A DNA stretch of 32,658 nucleotides from Trueperaceae bacterium (GTDB taxonomy: Bacteria; Deinococcota; Deinococci; Deinococcales; Trueperaceae). The DNA lies in the NCBI GenBank assembly GCA_003556805.1, contig PWQI01000010.1, positions 1 to 32,658 on the forward strand, read 5' to 3'. The notes under the pieces were generated by a model that was given only the letters and a program-made list of their open reading frames with translations, was not told the origin of the DNA and made no database searches. This document shows positions 1 through 8,588 of the stretch, piece by piece. Positions within the stretch are counted from its first letter, which is position 1; each line of letters starts with the position of its first letter. A program made the translations under genes and the position numbers.

Positions 1-1529
1 CCCATCTGGTCGAAGGAGTTCACGTTCCAGATCACGCCCTGGACGAAGATCTTGTGTTCGTACAGGGCGATCAGCGTGCCCAACGTGCGGGGCGTGAGCT
101 GCGGGTAGAGGAAGGTGGTCGAGGGTCGGTTGCCCTCGAAGGTGGTGGCCGCGGTCAGCAGCTCCAGCCGCTGTGGATCGTCCGCGAGGCCGGCGTCTCG
201 CGCCAGCAAGGCCGCGCGCGCCTCCTCGGAGGTGCGTCCGCGCATGAGCGCCTCGCCCTGCGCGAAGACGTTCGACAGCAGCATGTCGTGGTGATCACCG
301 AGCGGAGCGTGCGAACGCGCCGCTGCCAGGAAGTCGCATGGCACCAGCCGCGTTCCCTGGTGGAGGAGCTGGTAGAAGGCGTGCTGGCCGTTGGTGCCGG
401 GCTCGCCCCAGACGATCGGACCGGTGTCGACGCCGACCGGGCGACCCTCGCTGTCGACGTGCTTGCCGTTGCTCTCCATGTCGGCCTGTTGGAAGTACGC
501 CGCGAAGCGAGCCAGGTGATGGTCGTAGGGGAGGATGGCGTGGGTAGCGGCACCCCAGAAGTTGTGGTACCAGACGCCGATCAGCGCGAGCAGCACGGGC
601 ACGTTGCGCTCCAGCGGGGCGTCGCGCAGGTGCCGATCGGCTGCGTGTGCGCCGCGCAGCAGGTCATCGAAGCGCTACGGGCCGATCGCGAGCATGATCG
701 GGAGCCCGACGGCGCTCCAGAGCGAGAAGCGCCCACCGACCCAGTCCCAGAACCCGAAGGTCGACTCGGGCGCGATCCCGAACGCTGCGACGGCCTCGGC
801 GTTGGTGCTGATCGCAACGAAGTGCTGCGCGACGGCGGCTTCGTCGCCCGTGCGTTCCACGAACCAGGTGCGGGCGCTGTTCGCGTTCGCCATCGTCTCC
901 TGGGGGGTGAAGGTCTTGCTCGCGACCAGGAAGAGCGTCGTGTCTGGGTCGACTCGCCGCAGCACGTCGCCGATGTCGCTCGGGTCGACGTTCGACACGA
1001 AGTGGCTGCGCAGACGCTCGTGTTGGTACGGCGCGAGCGCCGTGGTGACCATCTTGGGGCCGAGGTCGCTGCCGCCGATGCCGATGTTGACCACGTCCGT
1101 GATCGCCCGGCCGCTGCGGCCAGCGTGCGTGCCGTCGCGGACGGCGTCCGAGAACGTGCGCATGCGCGCCAGCACGGCGCGCACCTCGGGCATCACGTCG
1201 GTGCCGTCGACCTCGATCGCTGCGTCGCCCTGGTAGCGCAGGGCAGTGTGCAGCACGGCGCGGTCCTCGGTGCGGTTGATGCGCTCGCCGGTGCACATCG
1301 CCTCGATCATCCGCGGCACGCCGGCCTGACGGGCGAGGTCGAGGAGCAGCGCGAGCGTGGTGTCGTCGATGCGGTGCTTCGAGAAATCGACGAGCACGTC
1401 TTCGACCGTGGCGTGGTAGCGCTCGAAGCGCCCGGGATCGCGCGTGAACAGGTCGCGCATGTGCATGTCGTCGAGGTCGTGGCGATGCCTGCGCAGGGCC
1501 TGCCAGGCCGGATGGTCGGTCGGTGGCAT
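1..1529 (-). CDS. pgi: Glucose-6-phosphate isomerase, interrupted by one in-frame TAG; 3' end beyond window
   Basis: Interconverts glucose 6-phosphate and fructose 6-phosphate in cytoplasmic glycolysis and gluconeogenesis. The first 284 codons carry family motifs GSDLGPKMV and [15 protein letters not shown] stop then falls at 677-675, after LPIMLAIGP. Reading on in the same frame gives [41 protein letters not shown] and [11 protein letters not shown] to the window edge, all conserved GPI sequence. The break is therefore a single nonsense codon, not a frameshift. TAG sits where a residue such as Glu or Gln would fit, one base change away. The start at 1529 has an upstream GAGAGGAAC ribosome site. 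It could be a recent pseudogene, a sequencing error or a recoded stop; the intact downstream half argues against old decay. The family identification is secure. Confidence 0.93.
675..677 (-). other. In-frame TAG stop inside pgi
   Basis: Plus-strand cta reads TAG on the gene strand. Hand translation shows the same frame is open on both sides and encodes conserved isomerase sequence throughout, so only this codon interrupts the gene. Confidence 0.85.
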
Positions 1530-1567
1530 GGGACGTTCCTCTCGGGTCAGGTGCGACCGAGCCGCGC

Positions 1568-2017
1568 TCAGCGGCCTCGGGCGACCAGCCAGACGAGTTC
1601 CTGGCCGCTCCTGAGCACGACCAGCAGGGCGCGTTGGCTGCCGCCGTCGCTGAACACGACGCGGGTGCGGCGCTCGGCGCCGACGGTGCTCTCGGTCGTC
1701 TCGGCACGGAAGAGCCCCTGCATCATCAGGTCGCGCTCGACCCCGTACACGAGGGCGCCCTCCAGGCTGGCGGCGAGGCCGCCAGCCGTGTAGGCCTCCC
1801 AGTCGCGCCAGTTGGCGCGATCTGGGACGACCCGCGCGACCAGCGCGTCGACGCCGCTACCAACGGCTCTGAGGCTGCCGGAGGGCCAGCTGACCGGGGG
1901 GAACAGCTGTGACGCGATCGCCGGTGCGAGGGCGACCTCGGCCAGCAACTGGGCACTGGCGACGCCGCTCGTCAGCGCCAGCACCAGTGCGAAGAGGGTC
2001 GAGCGCACGCGTTGCAT
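1568..2017 (-). CDS. Small exported protein of unknown function
   Basis: A 149-aa protein that I do not recognise. It begins [23 protein letters not shown], a clear Sec signal peptide with an ASA-Q type cleavage site, so the remaining ~125 residues should be outside the inner membrane. The mature part has a small-residue-rich central segment ([17 protein letters not shown]) and ends in a beta-rich stretch (RTRVVFSDG...[20 protein letters not shown]). The ORF track begins at 2182, but the start at 2017 is chosen because the signal peptide begins there and TACGCT lies 5 nt upstream, a leaderless promoter arrangement. It lies between pgi and the ATPase gene on the same strand. The ATPase ends 32 nt upstream, but this gene appears to have its own promoter. 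Confidence 0.75.
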   Translation of the reverse strand: MQRVRSTLFALVLALTSGVASAQLLAEVALAPAIASQLFPPVSWPSGSLRAVGSGVDALVARVVPDRANWRDWEAYTAGGLAASLEGALVYGVERDLMMQGLFRAETTESTVGAERRTRVVFSDGGSQRALLVVLRSGQELVWLVARGR

Positions 2018-2022
2018 GCGCC

Positions 2023-2028
2023 AGCGTA
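2023..2028 (-). promoter_or_regulatory. Leaderless -10 box (TACGCT) for the exported protein
   Basis: TACGCT fits the TANNNT -10 pattern and is followed after 5 nt by the ATG at 2017. Transcription would start at or next to the A of ATG. No SD is present. No convincing -35 is seen. Confidence 0.5.
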
Positions 2029-2049
2029 GCAGGGACTCGCGCAGACGCG

Positions 2050-4788
2050 TCAATCGCGCATCGCCCTGCCGGAGCGCACGCGGATGATCCACTTCTCGAG
2101 CTCGACGACGACGAACACCACGAGGCCTGCCAGGAGGACGTAGCCCCAGTGTTCGAGCGTCAGCCCGGTGACGCCGAACCACAGCTGCATCGGAGGCGTG
2201 TAGGTGAAGATCATCTGGAAGACGATCAACAACCCGATCGACACGAACACCGCTGGGTTGGTGAAGAAGCGCCTCGGCGACAGCGGGTTGGCGATGAGGA
2301 AGCGCGTGTTGAGCAAGTACGCGAGCTCGCCTGCCACGAGCGTGTTCACCGCGATCGAGCGGGCGATGTCGAGGTCACCGTAGCGCTCGAACATGGTGAA
2401 GAACATCAGCAGCGTGAGGCCGCCCATCACGATCGACACGTACACCACCCGCCACACCAGGTAACCCGACAGGATCGGCTCGCGCCGATCGCGCGGCGGG
2501 CGCCGCATCACGTTCGCCTCGGGTGGCTCGAACGCCAGTGCCAGCGCCAGCGTGACGGCCGTGACCATGTTGATCCACAGGATTTGCACGGGCGTGATGG
2601 GCAGGTAGGGCAACACCACGACGACCGACACCATCACCACCAGCGCCTCGGCGCCGTTGGTGGGGAGGATGAAGAGGATCGTCTTCTTGAGGTTGTCGTA
2701 GATCGCGCGCCCCTCTTCGACCGCGCGCGCGATGGTGGCGAAGTTGTCGTCAGCGAGCACCATCTCGGAGGCGTCTTTGGCAGCCTCCGAACCCTTGATA
2801 CCCATGGCCACCCCGACGTCGGCACGTTTCAGCGCCGGAGCGTCGTTCACGCCGTCGCCAGTCATGGCCGCGACCTCGCCGCGCCGCTGCAGCGCCTCGA
2901 GCAGCTTGAGCTTGTGCGCGGGGCTGGCGCGGGCGAACACGTCCGTCTCCGCGACGACGCGCTCCATGGCGTCGTCGTCGAGCTCGTCGAGCTCCCTGCC
3001 AGTCACGGCGTCCGACCCGTTGCCGATGCCGAGTTGCTGCGCGATGGCGCTTGCGGTGAGCGCGTGGTCGCCGGTGATCATCACGACGCGGATGCCGGCG
3101 CGCTGGCACTTCGCCACCGATGCCTTCACCTCGTCGCGCGGTGGGTCGATCAGCGCGACCAGGCCGAGCAGTTCGAGGCCGTGTTCCACCTCGTCCGGGC
3201 CGAGCTCCTCGAGCGCCTCCGGTGGCCGCTTCACTGCGACCGCGAGCATGCGGTACGCCTCGGCGGCGAGGTGCTGCGACGTCTGGTCCCAATGATCGCG
3301 GTCGAGGGGCTCGGAGCTGCCGTCCGGGAGCCGTTGTCGGTCGCACATTCCGAGCACGCGCTCCGGGGCGCCCTTCACGTAGATCACTTGGCCATGCTCG
3401 TCCTCGACCAGGCTGGCGGCGTAGCGCAGATCCGACTCGAACGGCAGGCGGTCGACGCGCTTGAGCGCTCGCAGGTCGTCGTGACCGATGCCGAGCTTCT
3501 CAGCCAAGACCACCACGGCGCCATCGGTGGGGTCGCCGGAGAGCAGCCGGGTACCGTCGTCGTTGTCGCGGAACTCGGCCTCGGCCGTGAGCGCGGCAGC
3601 CAGGGCGAGTTCATGGAGCTGCTCGTCGTCCCCGGCGCTCGATCCATCGGCGTCCGTGACCTCACCGACCGGCGCGTATCCCTCACCCGCGACGTCGAAC
3701 GTCGCGCCCGCCATCACGGCGCGTCGCACCGTCATCTCGTTCTTGGTGAGCGTGCCCGTCTTGTCGGAGCAGATCACCGTGACGGACCCGAGCGTCTCGA
3801 CGGCCGGCAGCCGCCTGACGATCGCGCGCTGCCGCGCCATGCGCTGCACGCCGAGCGCCAGGATGATCGTGATCACGGCGGGCAGACCTTCCGGGATCGC
3901 TGCGACGGCGAAGCCGATCACGGTGAGGAAGATCTCGTCGAGCGAGTAGCCGCGCACAAGGAAGCCGAAGCCGAACATCAGCGTGCCGACGATCAGGATG
4001 GCGTACGCGAGGACGCGCGAGAAGTTGTCGATGGCCGTCAGGAACGGCGTCTTCAGCTGGGTGACTTGAGAGACCATCTCGCCGATGCGGCCGACCTCGG
4101 TGGCGCTGGCGGTGGCCACGACGAGGCCGTGACCGGCGCCTGAGGTGATCGTGGTACCAGCGAACAGCATCGACGAGCGGTCGCCCAACGACACGTCCTC
4201 GTCGACCTCCTTGCGGGCCTTCGCCACTGGCACCGACTCGCCGGTCAGGGCGGCCTCCTCGGCCCGGAGGTTGTGGGCCTCCAACAGCCGTAGGTCGGCG
4301 GGCACGCGGTCGCCGGACTCGACCAGCACGACGTCGCCTGGCACCAGGTCCTCGGCCGACACGGTCACGCGGTGACCGTCGCGCAGGGCAACCGCTTGCA
4401 GCGCGAGCATGGAGCGCAGCCCCTCGAGCGCCGCCTCGGCCTTGCCCTCCTGGACGAAGCCGATGACGGCGTTGATCAAGACGACCGCGAGGATCACGCC
4501 GGTCTCGATCCAGTCCGCCAGCGCGGCCGTGACGCCGGCGGCGGCGAGCAGCACGTAGATCAGCAGGTTGTTGAACTGCCGCAGGAAGCGTCGCCACGCC
4601 GGCACGGGCGGCTCCTCGGGCAGGCGGTTCGGACCTACCTCCTCGAGTCGTCGTGCCGCGACCTCTGCACTCAACCCGTCGCGGTCGCTCTCGAGTGCGG
4701 AGAGCGCGTCGTCCACGTTCAGGGCGTGCCACGCCCGCGCCTCGGTCGGGGTCGCCTCCGTGGCGGGCTCGTCTGCAGATCTAGGCAT
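2050..4788 (-). CDS. P2-type cation-transporting ATPase
   Basis: A 912-aa P-type ATPase of the Ca2+-ATPase/PacL-like group that uses ATP to move cations across the membrane. Seen in order: N-terminal cation-ATPase domain ([16 protein letters not shown]), membrane pair near 72-110, actuator TGES (182-185), M4 PEGLP (299-303), phosphorylated Asp342 in DKTGTLT, nucleotide-domain KGAPE (472-476), hinge GDGVNDAP (644-651), then the C-terminal membrane domain. M5 keeps the Asn711/Glu714 pair and M6 has N740-M-V-T743-A744. The Asp that follows Thr in SERCA M6 is Ala here, so calcium specificity should not be assumed; Na+ or other cations are possible. The start at 4788 follows an AAGGGAAG ribosome site. 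ATG 4833 is an alternative, and the ORF-track start at 4968 overruns the divergent promoter region. Confidence 0.93.
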   Translation of the reverse strand: MPRSADEPATEATPTEARAWHALNVDDALSALESDRDGLSAEVAARRLEEVGPNRLPEEPPVPAWRRFLRQFNNLLIYVLLAAAGVTAALADWIETGVILAVVLINAVIGFVQEGKAEAALEGLRSMLALQAVALRDGHRVTVSAEDLVPGDVVLVESGDRVPADLRLLEAHNLRAEEAALTGESVPVAKARKEVDEDVSLGDRSSMLFAGTTITSGAGHGLVVATASATEVGRIGEMVSQVTQLKTPFLTAIDNFSRVLAYAILIVGTLMFGFGFLVRGYSLDEIFLTVIGFAVAAIPEGLPAVITIILALGVQRMARQRAIVRRLPAVETLGSVTVICSDKTGTLTKNEMTVRRAVMAGATFDVAGEGYAPVGEVTDADGSSAGDDEQLHELALAAALTAEAEFRDNDDGTRLLSGDPTDGAVVVLAEKLGIGHDDLRALKRVDRLPFESDLRYAASLVEDEHGQVIYVKGAPERVLGMCDRQRLPDGSSEPLDRDHWDQTSQHLAAEAYRMLAVAVKRPPEALEELGPDEVEHGLELLGLVALIDPPRDEVKASVAKCQRAGIRVVMITGDHALTASAIAQQLGIGNGSDAVTGRELDELDDDAMERVVAETDVFARASPAHKLKLLEALQRRGEVAAMTGDGVNDAPALKRADVGVAMGIKGSEAAKDASEMVLADDNFATIARAVEEGRAIYDNLKKTILFILPTNGAEALVVMVSVVVVLPYLPITPVQILWINMVTAVTLALALAFEPPEANVMRRPPRDRREPILSGYLVWRVVYVSIVMGGLTLLMFFTMFERYGDLDIARSIAVNTLVAGELAYLLNTRFLIANPLSPRRFFTNPAVFVSIGLLIVFQMIFTYTPPMQLWFGVTGLTLEHWGYVLLAGLVVFVVVELEKWIIRVRSGRAMRD

Positions 4789-4916
4789 GTCGCTTCCCTT
4801 CCCGAGTTCCACGAACGTGCGAAGCTCACCCATCGTACCGAGACGCAGCGGGTCGGTTGCCCCGGCGCTGTGGTGCCGGACGACGTGTAGTGCGGCTGGC
4901 ACGGTGTCGGGTGCGT

Positions 4917-4922
4917 TAGCGT
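4917..4922 (+). promoter_or_regulatory. Leaderless -10 box (TAGCGT) before the 20-codon mini-ORF
   Basis: TAGCGT is followed after 7 nt by ATG 4930. It lies in the 188-nt divergent gap between the ATPase and the peptidase. No good -35 is visible. Confidence 0.4.
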
Positions 4923-4929
4923 GGGCGCC

Positions 4930-4992
4930 ATGCGGCAGCGTTCGGATGCGTTCCGGGGACCGGTCCACGTGGACCGATGGTGGGGGGCGTGA
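4930..4992 (+). CDS. Putative 20-aa leaderless leader peptide coupled to the P1 peptidase
   Basis: The short frame MRQRSDAFRGPVHVDRWWGA starts 7 nt after a TAGCGT box and ends in TGA at 4990-4992. Its stop overlaps a GTG at 4989 in the peptidase frame (GTGA), which is a standard translational-coupling layout. Nothing in the peptide suggests an attenuator or a protein function. A matching arrangement is seen at 13569-13616. This is inference from layout; it may simply be a way to load ribosomes for the downstream gene. Confidence 0.35.
   Translation: MRQRSDAFRGPVHVDRWWGA
4961..4976. promoter_or_regulatory. Perfect 16-bp palindrome upstream of the peptidase gene
   Basis: CGGTCCACGTGGACCG is its own reverse complement and abuts ATG 4977. 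It has no loop, so a dimeric DNA-binding protein site is more likely than an RNA hairpin. It lies downstream of the predicted -10 box, where a repressor would block transcription. The regulator is unknown. Confidence 0.4.
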
Positions 4993-6101
4993 CGGTGGCG
5001 CGGCGTCGCGGTGCCGAGGAGCGTGTCCGCGTACGCGAGCTCGGCGTGGCGCCTGGCGTCCTGGCGCCCGGCCCCCTGAACGCCATCACGGACGTCTCCG
5101 GGGTGCAGGTCGGCCACGTGACGCTGTGGCGGGACGAGGGTGTGCGGACGGGCGTGACCGTCGTCATGCCCCACCTGGGTGATCCGTTCGACGAGCGCGT
5201 GCCGGCAGGGCTCTTCGTCGCGAACGGCTACGGCAAGCTGATGGGCTCGACGCAGGTGTGTGAACTCGGCGAACTCGAGACGCCGGTGGTGCTGACCAAC
5301 ACCCTCAGCGTTCCGGAGGCCGCCGCCGGGCTGATCGACTGGGTGCTCACGCGACCGGGCCACGGTGACGTGCGCTCGGTGAACCCGTTCGTGGGGGAGA
5401 CCAACGACGGCGTGGTGAACGACATCCGCGCCCGCGTCGTGCGTCCGGAACACGTTGCCGAGGCGATCGAAGCCGCGGCCGACGGACCAGTCGCGGAGGG
5501 GTGCGTCGGCGCCGGGACGGGCACCGTGGCGTTCGGCTGGAAGGCGGGCATCGGCACGAGTTCACGCGTGCTGCCGCACGCGCTGGGTGGAGCGACCGTA
5601 GGCGTGCTCGTGCAAGCCAACCACGGAGGCGTGCTCGGCGTCGATGGTGTCCGTGTTGGCGAGCGGTTGGGTCGCCACTACCTGCACCGCGAGCTCGACC
5701 GTGGCGACGCCGATGGCTCGGTGATGGTGGTGGTCGCCACCGACGCCCCGCTGTCGGATCGCAACCTGCGCCGACTGGCCGTACGAGCGGCCGCCGGCCT
5801 GGCGCGCAACGGCGCGTCGTTCACGCACGGCTCGGGAGACTACGCCGTGGCGTTCTCGACCGCCGCCGAGGTGCGTCGGCACGACCGCGGTCGCGCACCG
5901 GAGGCGGGCGCGCCGTGGCCGAACGAGCGCATGTCGCCACTGTCCCAGGCCGTGCTCGAGGCGACCGAAGAGGCCGTGCTCAACGCTCTCACCCGTGCCG
6001 TCACCGTGCGTGGCTGGCGGGGCCGCGTGGTGGAGGCGCTGCCGCTCGACGAGTTGCGGGCACTGCTCGCGGGGCGGGCGGCGTCGACCGAGACGCCTTG
6101 A
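4977..6101 (+). CDS. P1 family peptidase (DmpA/BapA-like aminopeptidase)
   Basis: A 374-aa member of the self-cleaving N-terminal-nucleophile aminopeptidases (L-aminopeptidase/D-esterase DmpA, beta-peptidyl aminopeptidase BapA). It carries ELGVAPGVLAPGPLNAITDV near the N-terminus, then VGHVTLW, GAGTGTVAFGWKAGIGTSSR (179-197), VGVLVQANHG, and DADGSVMVVVATDAPL. By family analogy the precursor is cut between Gly247 and Ser248, freeing the Ser nucleophile on the beta chain. No signal peptide is seen, so it is probably cytoplasmic. Two starts are possible: ATG 4977, or GTG 4989, which overlaps the stop of the mini-ORF and follows a G-rich stretch. Conservation begins only at about residue 16, so it does not decide. 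The natural substrate is unknown; small peptides or beta-amino peptides are the usual ones. Confidence 0.93.
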   Translation: MVGGVTVARRRGAEERVRVRELGVAPGVLAPGPLNAITDVSGVQVGHVTLWRDEGVRTGVTVVMPHLGDPFDERVPAGLFVANGYGKLMGSTQVCELGELETPVVLTNTLSVPEAAAGLIDWVLTRPGHGDVRSVNPFVGETNDGVVNDIRARVVRPEHVAEAIEAAADGPVAEGCVGAGTGTVAFGWKAGIGTSSRVLPHALGGATVGVLVQANHGGVLGVDGVRVGERLGRHYLHRELDRGDADGSVMVVVATDAPLSDRNLRRLAVRAAAGLARNGASFTHGSGDYAVAFSTAAEVRRHDRGRAPEAGAPWPNERMSPLSQAVLEATEEAVLNALTRAVTVRGWRGRVVEALPLDELRALLAGRAASTETP

Positions 6102-6151
6102 CGTGTACGCCGAAGCGAGCACAGGCGACGTTGGGCGCCTCCGCGGCGCGC

Positions 6152-6157
6152 TTGAAT
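6152..6157 (+). promoter_or_regulatory. Possible -10 box (TTGAAT) for cysE
   Basis: TTGAAT sits 6 nt before ATG 6164 in the only short gap of the cys region. It lacks the A at position 2 that the other leaderless boxes in this window have, so support is weak. Confidence 0.25.
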
Positions 6158-6163
6158 GCCCTC

Positions 6164-7021
6164 ATGGCCCCTGCACCAGACGTTTCGCCGCTCACCGCCT
6201 TCCTCGCCGCGCGCTTTCGAGACCACGAGGCCTGTACGCGCTGCCCACCGACTCGCGTGGTGGCCGCGTGGTTCGACGAGCTGCTCGGGCTGGTCGTGCC
6301 GGAGCGGGCCGAGCGCCGCTACTCCGACGAGGCTGAGCTCGCAGCGCACTTCGCCGACCTCCGCGTGCGTCTGGCGAAGCTCGCCAGCGTCGCCGCGCCA
6401 CAGGAGGCGATCGACGCCGCGGGCTGCGCCGAGCGCTTCATGGCCGGCGTACCGGAGCTGCACGCGCACATCGACGAGGACGTCCGAGCCATCGAGGCCG
6501 GCGACCCAGCGGCGGTATCGCGCAGCGAGGTCGCGCGCACCTACCCCGGCGTCTTCGCCATCGCGGCGTACCGCGTTGCTCACGCGCTGCACGTGCTCGA
6601 CGTGCCGCTCGTGCCGCGCATCCTCAGCGCCTATGCGCACGGCGCGACCGGGATCGACATCCACCCGGCGGCCCGCATCGGGCGTAGCTTCTGCATCGAT
6701 CACGGCACCGGTGTGGTGATCGGTGCGACCAGCGTGATCGGCGACCGCGTCAAGCTCTACCAGGGTGTGACGCTCGGCGGTTTGTCGGTTCGCAAGCAAG
6801 ACGCCGCCGTCAAGCGCCACCCGACCATCGAGGACGACGTCGTCGTGTATGCGGGCGCGACCATCCTCGGCGGCGACACCGTCATCGGCCGAGGCAGCGT
6901 CGTCGGCGGCAACGTCTGGCTCACCCGCAGCGTGCCGCCCGGGACGCGCGTGACCTATCGCGTCGCGGTCGAGCGCGAGGGCCTGGGCACCGAGGTGATC
7001 AGCGTGTCGGGCGGCGCTTGA
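6164..7021 (+). CDS. cysE: Serine O-acetyltransferase
   Basis: Transfers acetyl from acetyl-CoA to L-serine, giving O-acetylserine for cysteine synthesis. The 285-aa protein has a helical N-terminal domain (about 1-155) and a left-handed beta-helix of hexapeptide repeats. Visible are GIDIHPAARIG, CIDHGTGVVIGAT, GDRVKLYQGVTLGGLS and GATILGG...VVGGNVWL. By family analogy Asp165 and His180 form the catalytic pair. The long N-terminus resembles the EpsC-type subgroup. The frame stays open back to 5501, but the start is placed at ATG 6164 because the protein is complete from there and the preceding gene ends at 6101. No SD is seen; TTGAAT lies 6 nt upstream and could be a leaderless -10. The TGA overlaps the next ATG by one base. 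Confidence 0.95.
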   Translation: MAPAPDVSPLTAFLAARFRDHEACTRCPPTRVVAAWFDELLGLVVPERAERRYSDEAELAAHFADLRVRLAKLASVAAPQEAIDAAGCAERFMAGVPELHAHIDEDVRAIEAGDPAAVSRSEVARTYPGVFAIAAYRVAHALHVLDVPLVPRILSAYAHGATGIDIHPAARIGRSFCIDHGTGVVIGATSVIGDRVKLYQGVTLGGLSVRKQDAAVKRHPTIEDDVVVYAGATILGGDTVIGRGSVVGGNVWLTRSVPPGTRVTYRVAVEREGLGTEVISVSGGA

Positions 7022-7917
7022 TGCGGTTGGTCGACCTGATCGGGAACACGCCGCTGGTGCGGCTCACACGGTTGGGTGCGCAACCAGGCGTGGAGCTGTT
7101 GGGGAAGCTCGAGGGCCAGAACCCCGGCGGGAGCGTGAAGGACCGTGCGGCGTACGGGATGATCCACGCCGCCCTCGAGCGCGGCCGCATCTCGCCCGGC
7201 GACCTGTTGATCGAGGCGACGAGCGGGAACACCGGCATCGCCCTGGCCATGGTGGCCGCCTCGCTGGGCATCCGCTTGCGCCTCCTCATGCCCGACGACG
7301 CTACGGCCGAGCGTGTCAAGACCATGCGCGCGTTCGGGGCCGACGTGGTGCTGACGCCCGCGGAGCGCACGATCGAGCACTCGCGTGAGCTGGCCGAGGC
7401 CATGGTCGCAGCGGGGGAGGGCGTCATGCTCGATCAGTTCGCGAACCCGGACAACCCAGCCGCCCACGAGCGCACCACCGGTCCGGAGATCTGGCGCGAC
7501 ACCGGCGGTCGCGTGACGCACTTCGTCTCGTCCATGGGCACCACGGGCACCATCATGGGTGTCTCGCGCGCGCTCAAGGCACGCGATCCCGCCATCACGA
7601 TCGTGGGGGTGCAGCCCACCGAGGGTTCGAGCATCCCGGGCATCCGGCGCTGGTCGCCGGCGTTCACGCCCCGCATCTTCGAGCCCGCGCGGGTCGATCG
7701 CATCGAAGACGTGAGCGCTGCCGAGGCCGTGGCGATGACCCGTCGCTTGGCGCGTGACGAGGGCGTGTTCGGCGGCATGAGCAGCGGCGGCGCCCTCACG
7801 GCCGCGTTACGTGTGGCAGACGAACTCGACGAGGGTGTCGTCGTCGTGATCGTCTGTGACCGCGGCGACCGCTACCTGAGCTCGAACCTGTTCGACGAGG
7901 CGGCCGCCGCGCCCTGA
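7021..7917 (+). CDS. cysM: Cysteine synthase (CysM-type O-acetylserine sulfhydrylase)
   Basis: A PLP enzyme that converts O-acetylserine and sulfide (or thiosulfate in CysM types) to cysteine. The 298-aa protein shows LIGNTPLVRL, NPGGSVKDRAA with the PLP lysine at Lys40, EATSGNTGIALAM, SSMGTTGTIMGVSRALK, FGGMSSGGAL and VVIVCDRGDRYLSS. The Arg-containing region after the lysine, LIEATSGNTGIALAM and CDRGDRYLS favour CysM (synthase B) over CysK. The start is ATG 7021 in TGATG, overlapping the cysE stop by one base, so translation is coupled. A TTG at 7018 is a poorer alternative. The pair makes a complete two-step serine-to-cysteine module. The last codons lie inside the downstream terminator stem. 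Confidence 0.95.
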   Translation: MRLVDLIGNTPLVRLTRLGAQPGVELLGKLEGQNPGGSVKDRAAYGMIHAALERGRISPGDLLIEATSGNTGIALAMVAASLGIRLRLLMPDDATAERVKTMRAFGADVVLTPAERTIEHSRELAEAMVAAGEGVMLDQFANPDNPAAHERTTGPEIWRDTGGRVTHFVSSMGTTGTIMGVSRALKARDPAITIVGVQPTEGSSIPGIRRWSPAFTPRIFEPARVDRIEDVSAAEAVAMTRRLARDEGVFGGMSSGGALTAALRVADELDEGVVVVIVCDRGDRYLSSNLFDEAAAAP

Positions 7918-7935
7918 GCGCGGCGGCCGCCTCGT
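7895..7935 (+). terminator. Strong hairpin terminator after cysM
   Basis: A perfect 17-bp stem (7895-7911 with 7919-7935) encloses a 7-nt loop and is followed by TTCCCC on the plus strand. The left arm encodes the last residues of CysM and the loop holds its stop codon. The tail is short in T, so it may act by RNA stability as much as by classical termination. It also separates the convergent minus-strand operon. Confidence 0.65.
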
Positions 7936-7942
7936 TTCCCCG

Positions 7943-8560
7943 TCAGGGGCGCGCGTACCGACGGTACTCCTGCTCGAATCCCGAGCGCATCTCGGCCTCT
8001 CGTGCCAACACCTCGCGCACCTTGGGCAGCAGCGTCCGCGCCTCGTCCTCGGATAGGACGCACACGCCGTTGTCGTCCGCCACGATGAGGTCGCCGGGCG
8101 ACACCACGACCCCGCCGCACACGATCGGCCGCTGGATCTCGCCGTCGATGTCGAGGCGTTTGCCGACGAGCGGCGAGACGGTACGCGTGAACACCGGGTA
8201 GCCCATGCTACGCAGTTCGGCCACGTCGGTGACGGCGCCGTCAACGACGAAGCCGGCATGGCCGGCGCGGATCGAGTGGAGCGCGCGGAACTCGCCCAGG
8301 CACGCGTGTTCGCGCTCGCCGACCTGGTCGACGACGATCACGTCACCGATCTCGGCAGCGTCGGCGATGCCGCGGAGGGCCGAGAGGTCGAGGTGGGGAG
8401 CCCGCACGGTTACGGCCGGTCCGACCAGCATCGTGCCGTGCAGCAGTGGCTTCAGGCCGTGGTCCATGAAGCGGAGCTTGTGCCAATGTCCGAGGATCGA
8501 GGGTGAGACCCCACGGTAGGCCTCGACGAGCTCTGGATCGGTTAGGTGCACGCTGTTCAT
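7943..8560 (-). CDS. RraA family protein (HMG aldolase/RraA fold)
   Basis: A 205-aa protein of the RraA/4-hydroxy-4-methyl-2-oxoglutarate aldolase family. These are trimeric or hexameric proteins that are either metal-dependent pyruvate aldolases/oxaloacetate decarboxylases or binding proteins without catalysis. Seen: LVGPAVTVRAP, GDVIVVDQVGE, GFVVDGAVTD, PIVCGGVVVSPGDLIVADDNGVCVL. The usual Arg-Asp pair after the DG motif reads Thr111-Asp112. The Arg that aldolases use to bind the substrate carboxylate is thus missing, while the metal-ligand Asp is kept. The start at 8560 follows AAGGAG. It is the last gene of the nitrilase-transporter operon, 28 nt after the permease. The activity cannot be named; a different lyase or isomerase role is possible. 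Confidence 0.88.
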   Translation of the reverse strand: MNSVHLTDPELVEAYRGVSPSILGHWHKLRFMDHGLKPLLHGTMLVGPAVTVRAPHLDLSALRGIADAAEIGDVIVVDQVGEREHACLGEFRALHSIRAGHAGFVVDGAVTDVAELRSMGYPVFTRTVSPLVGKRLDIDGEIQRPIVCGGVVVSPGDLIVADDNGVCVLSEDEARTLLPKVREVLAREAEMRSGFEQEYRRYARP

Positions 8561-8588
8561 GCGGATCTCCTTGGGTGCGGCATGCGCG

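Noticed and set aside
155-677. Frameshift as the cause of the split pgi
   Set aside because: Hand translation shows the downstream conserved sequence is in the same frame as the upstream part; only a TAG separates them.
54-1793. 579-aa plus-strand ORF
   Set aside because: Antisense shadow of pgi and the exported protein gene; composition is typical of high-GC mirror frames.
1909-4143. 744-aa plus-strand ORF
   Set aside because: Antisense shadow of the P-type ATPase gene, rich in His, Arg and Asp with no family motif.
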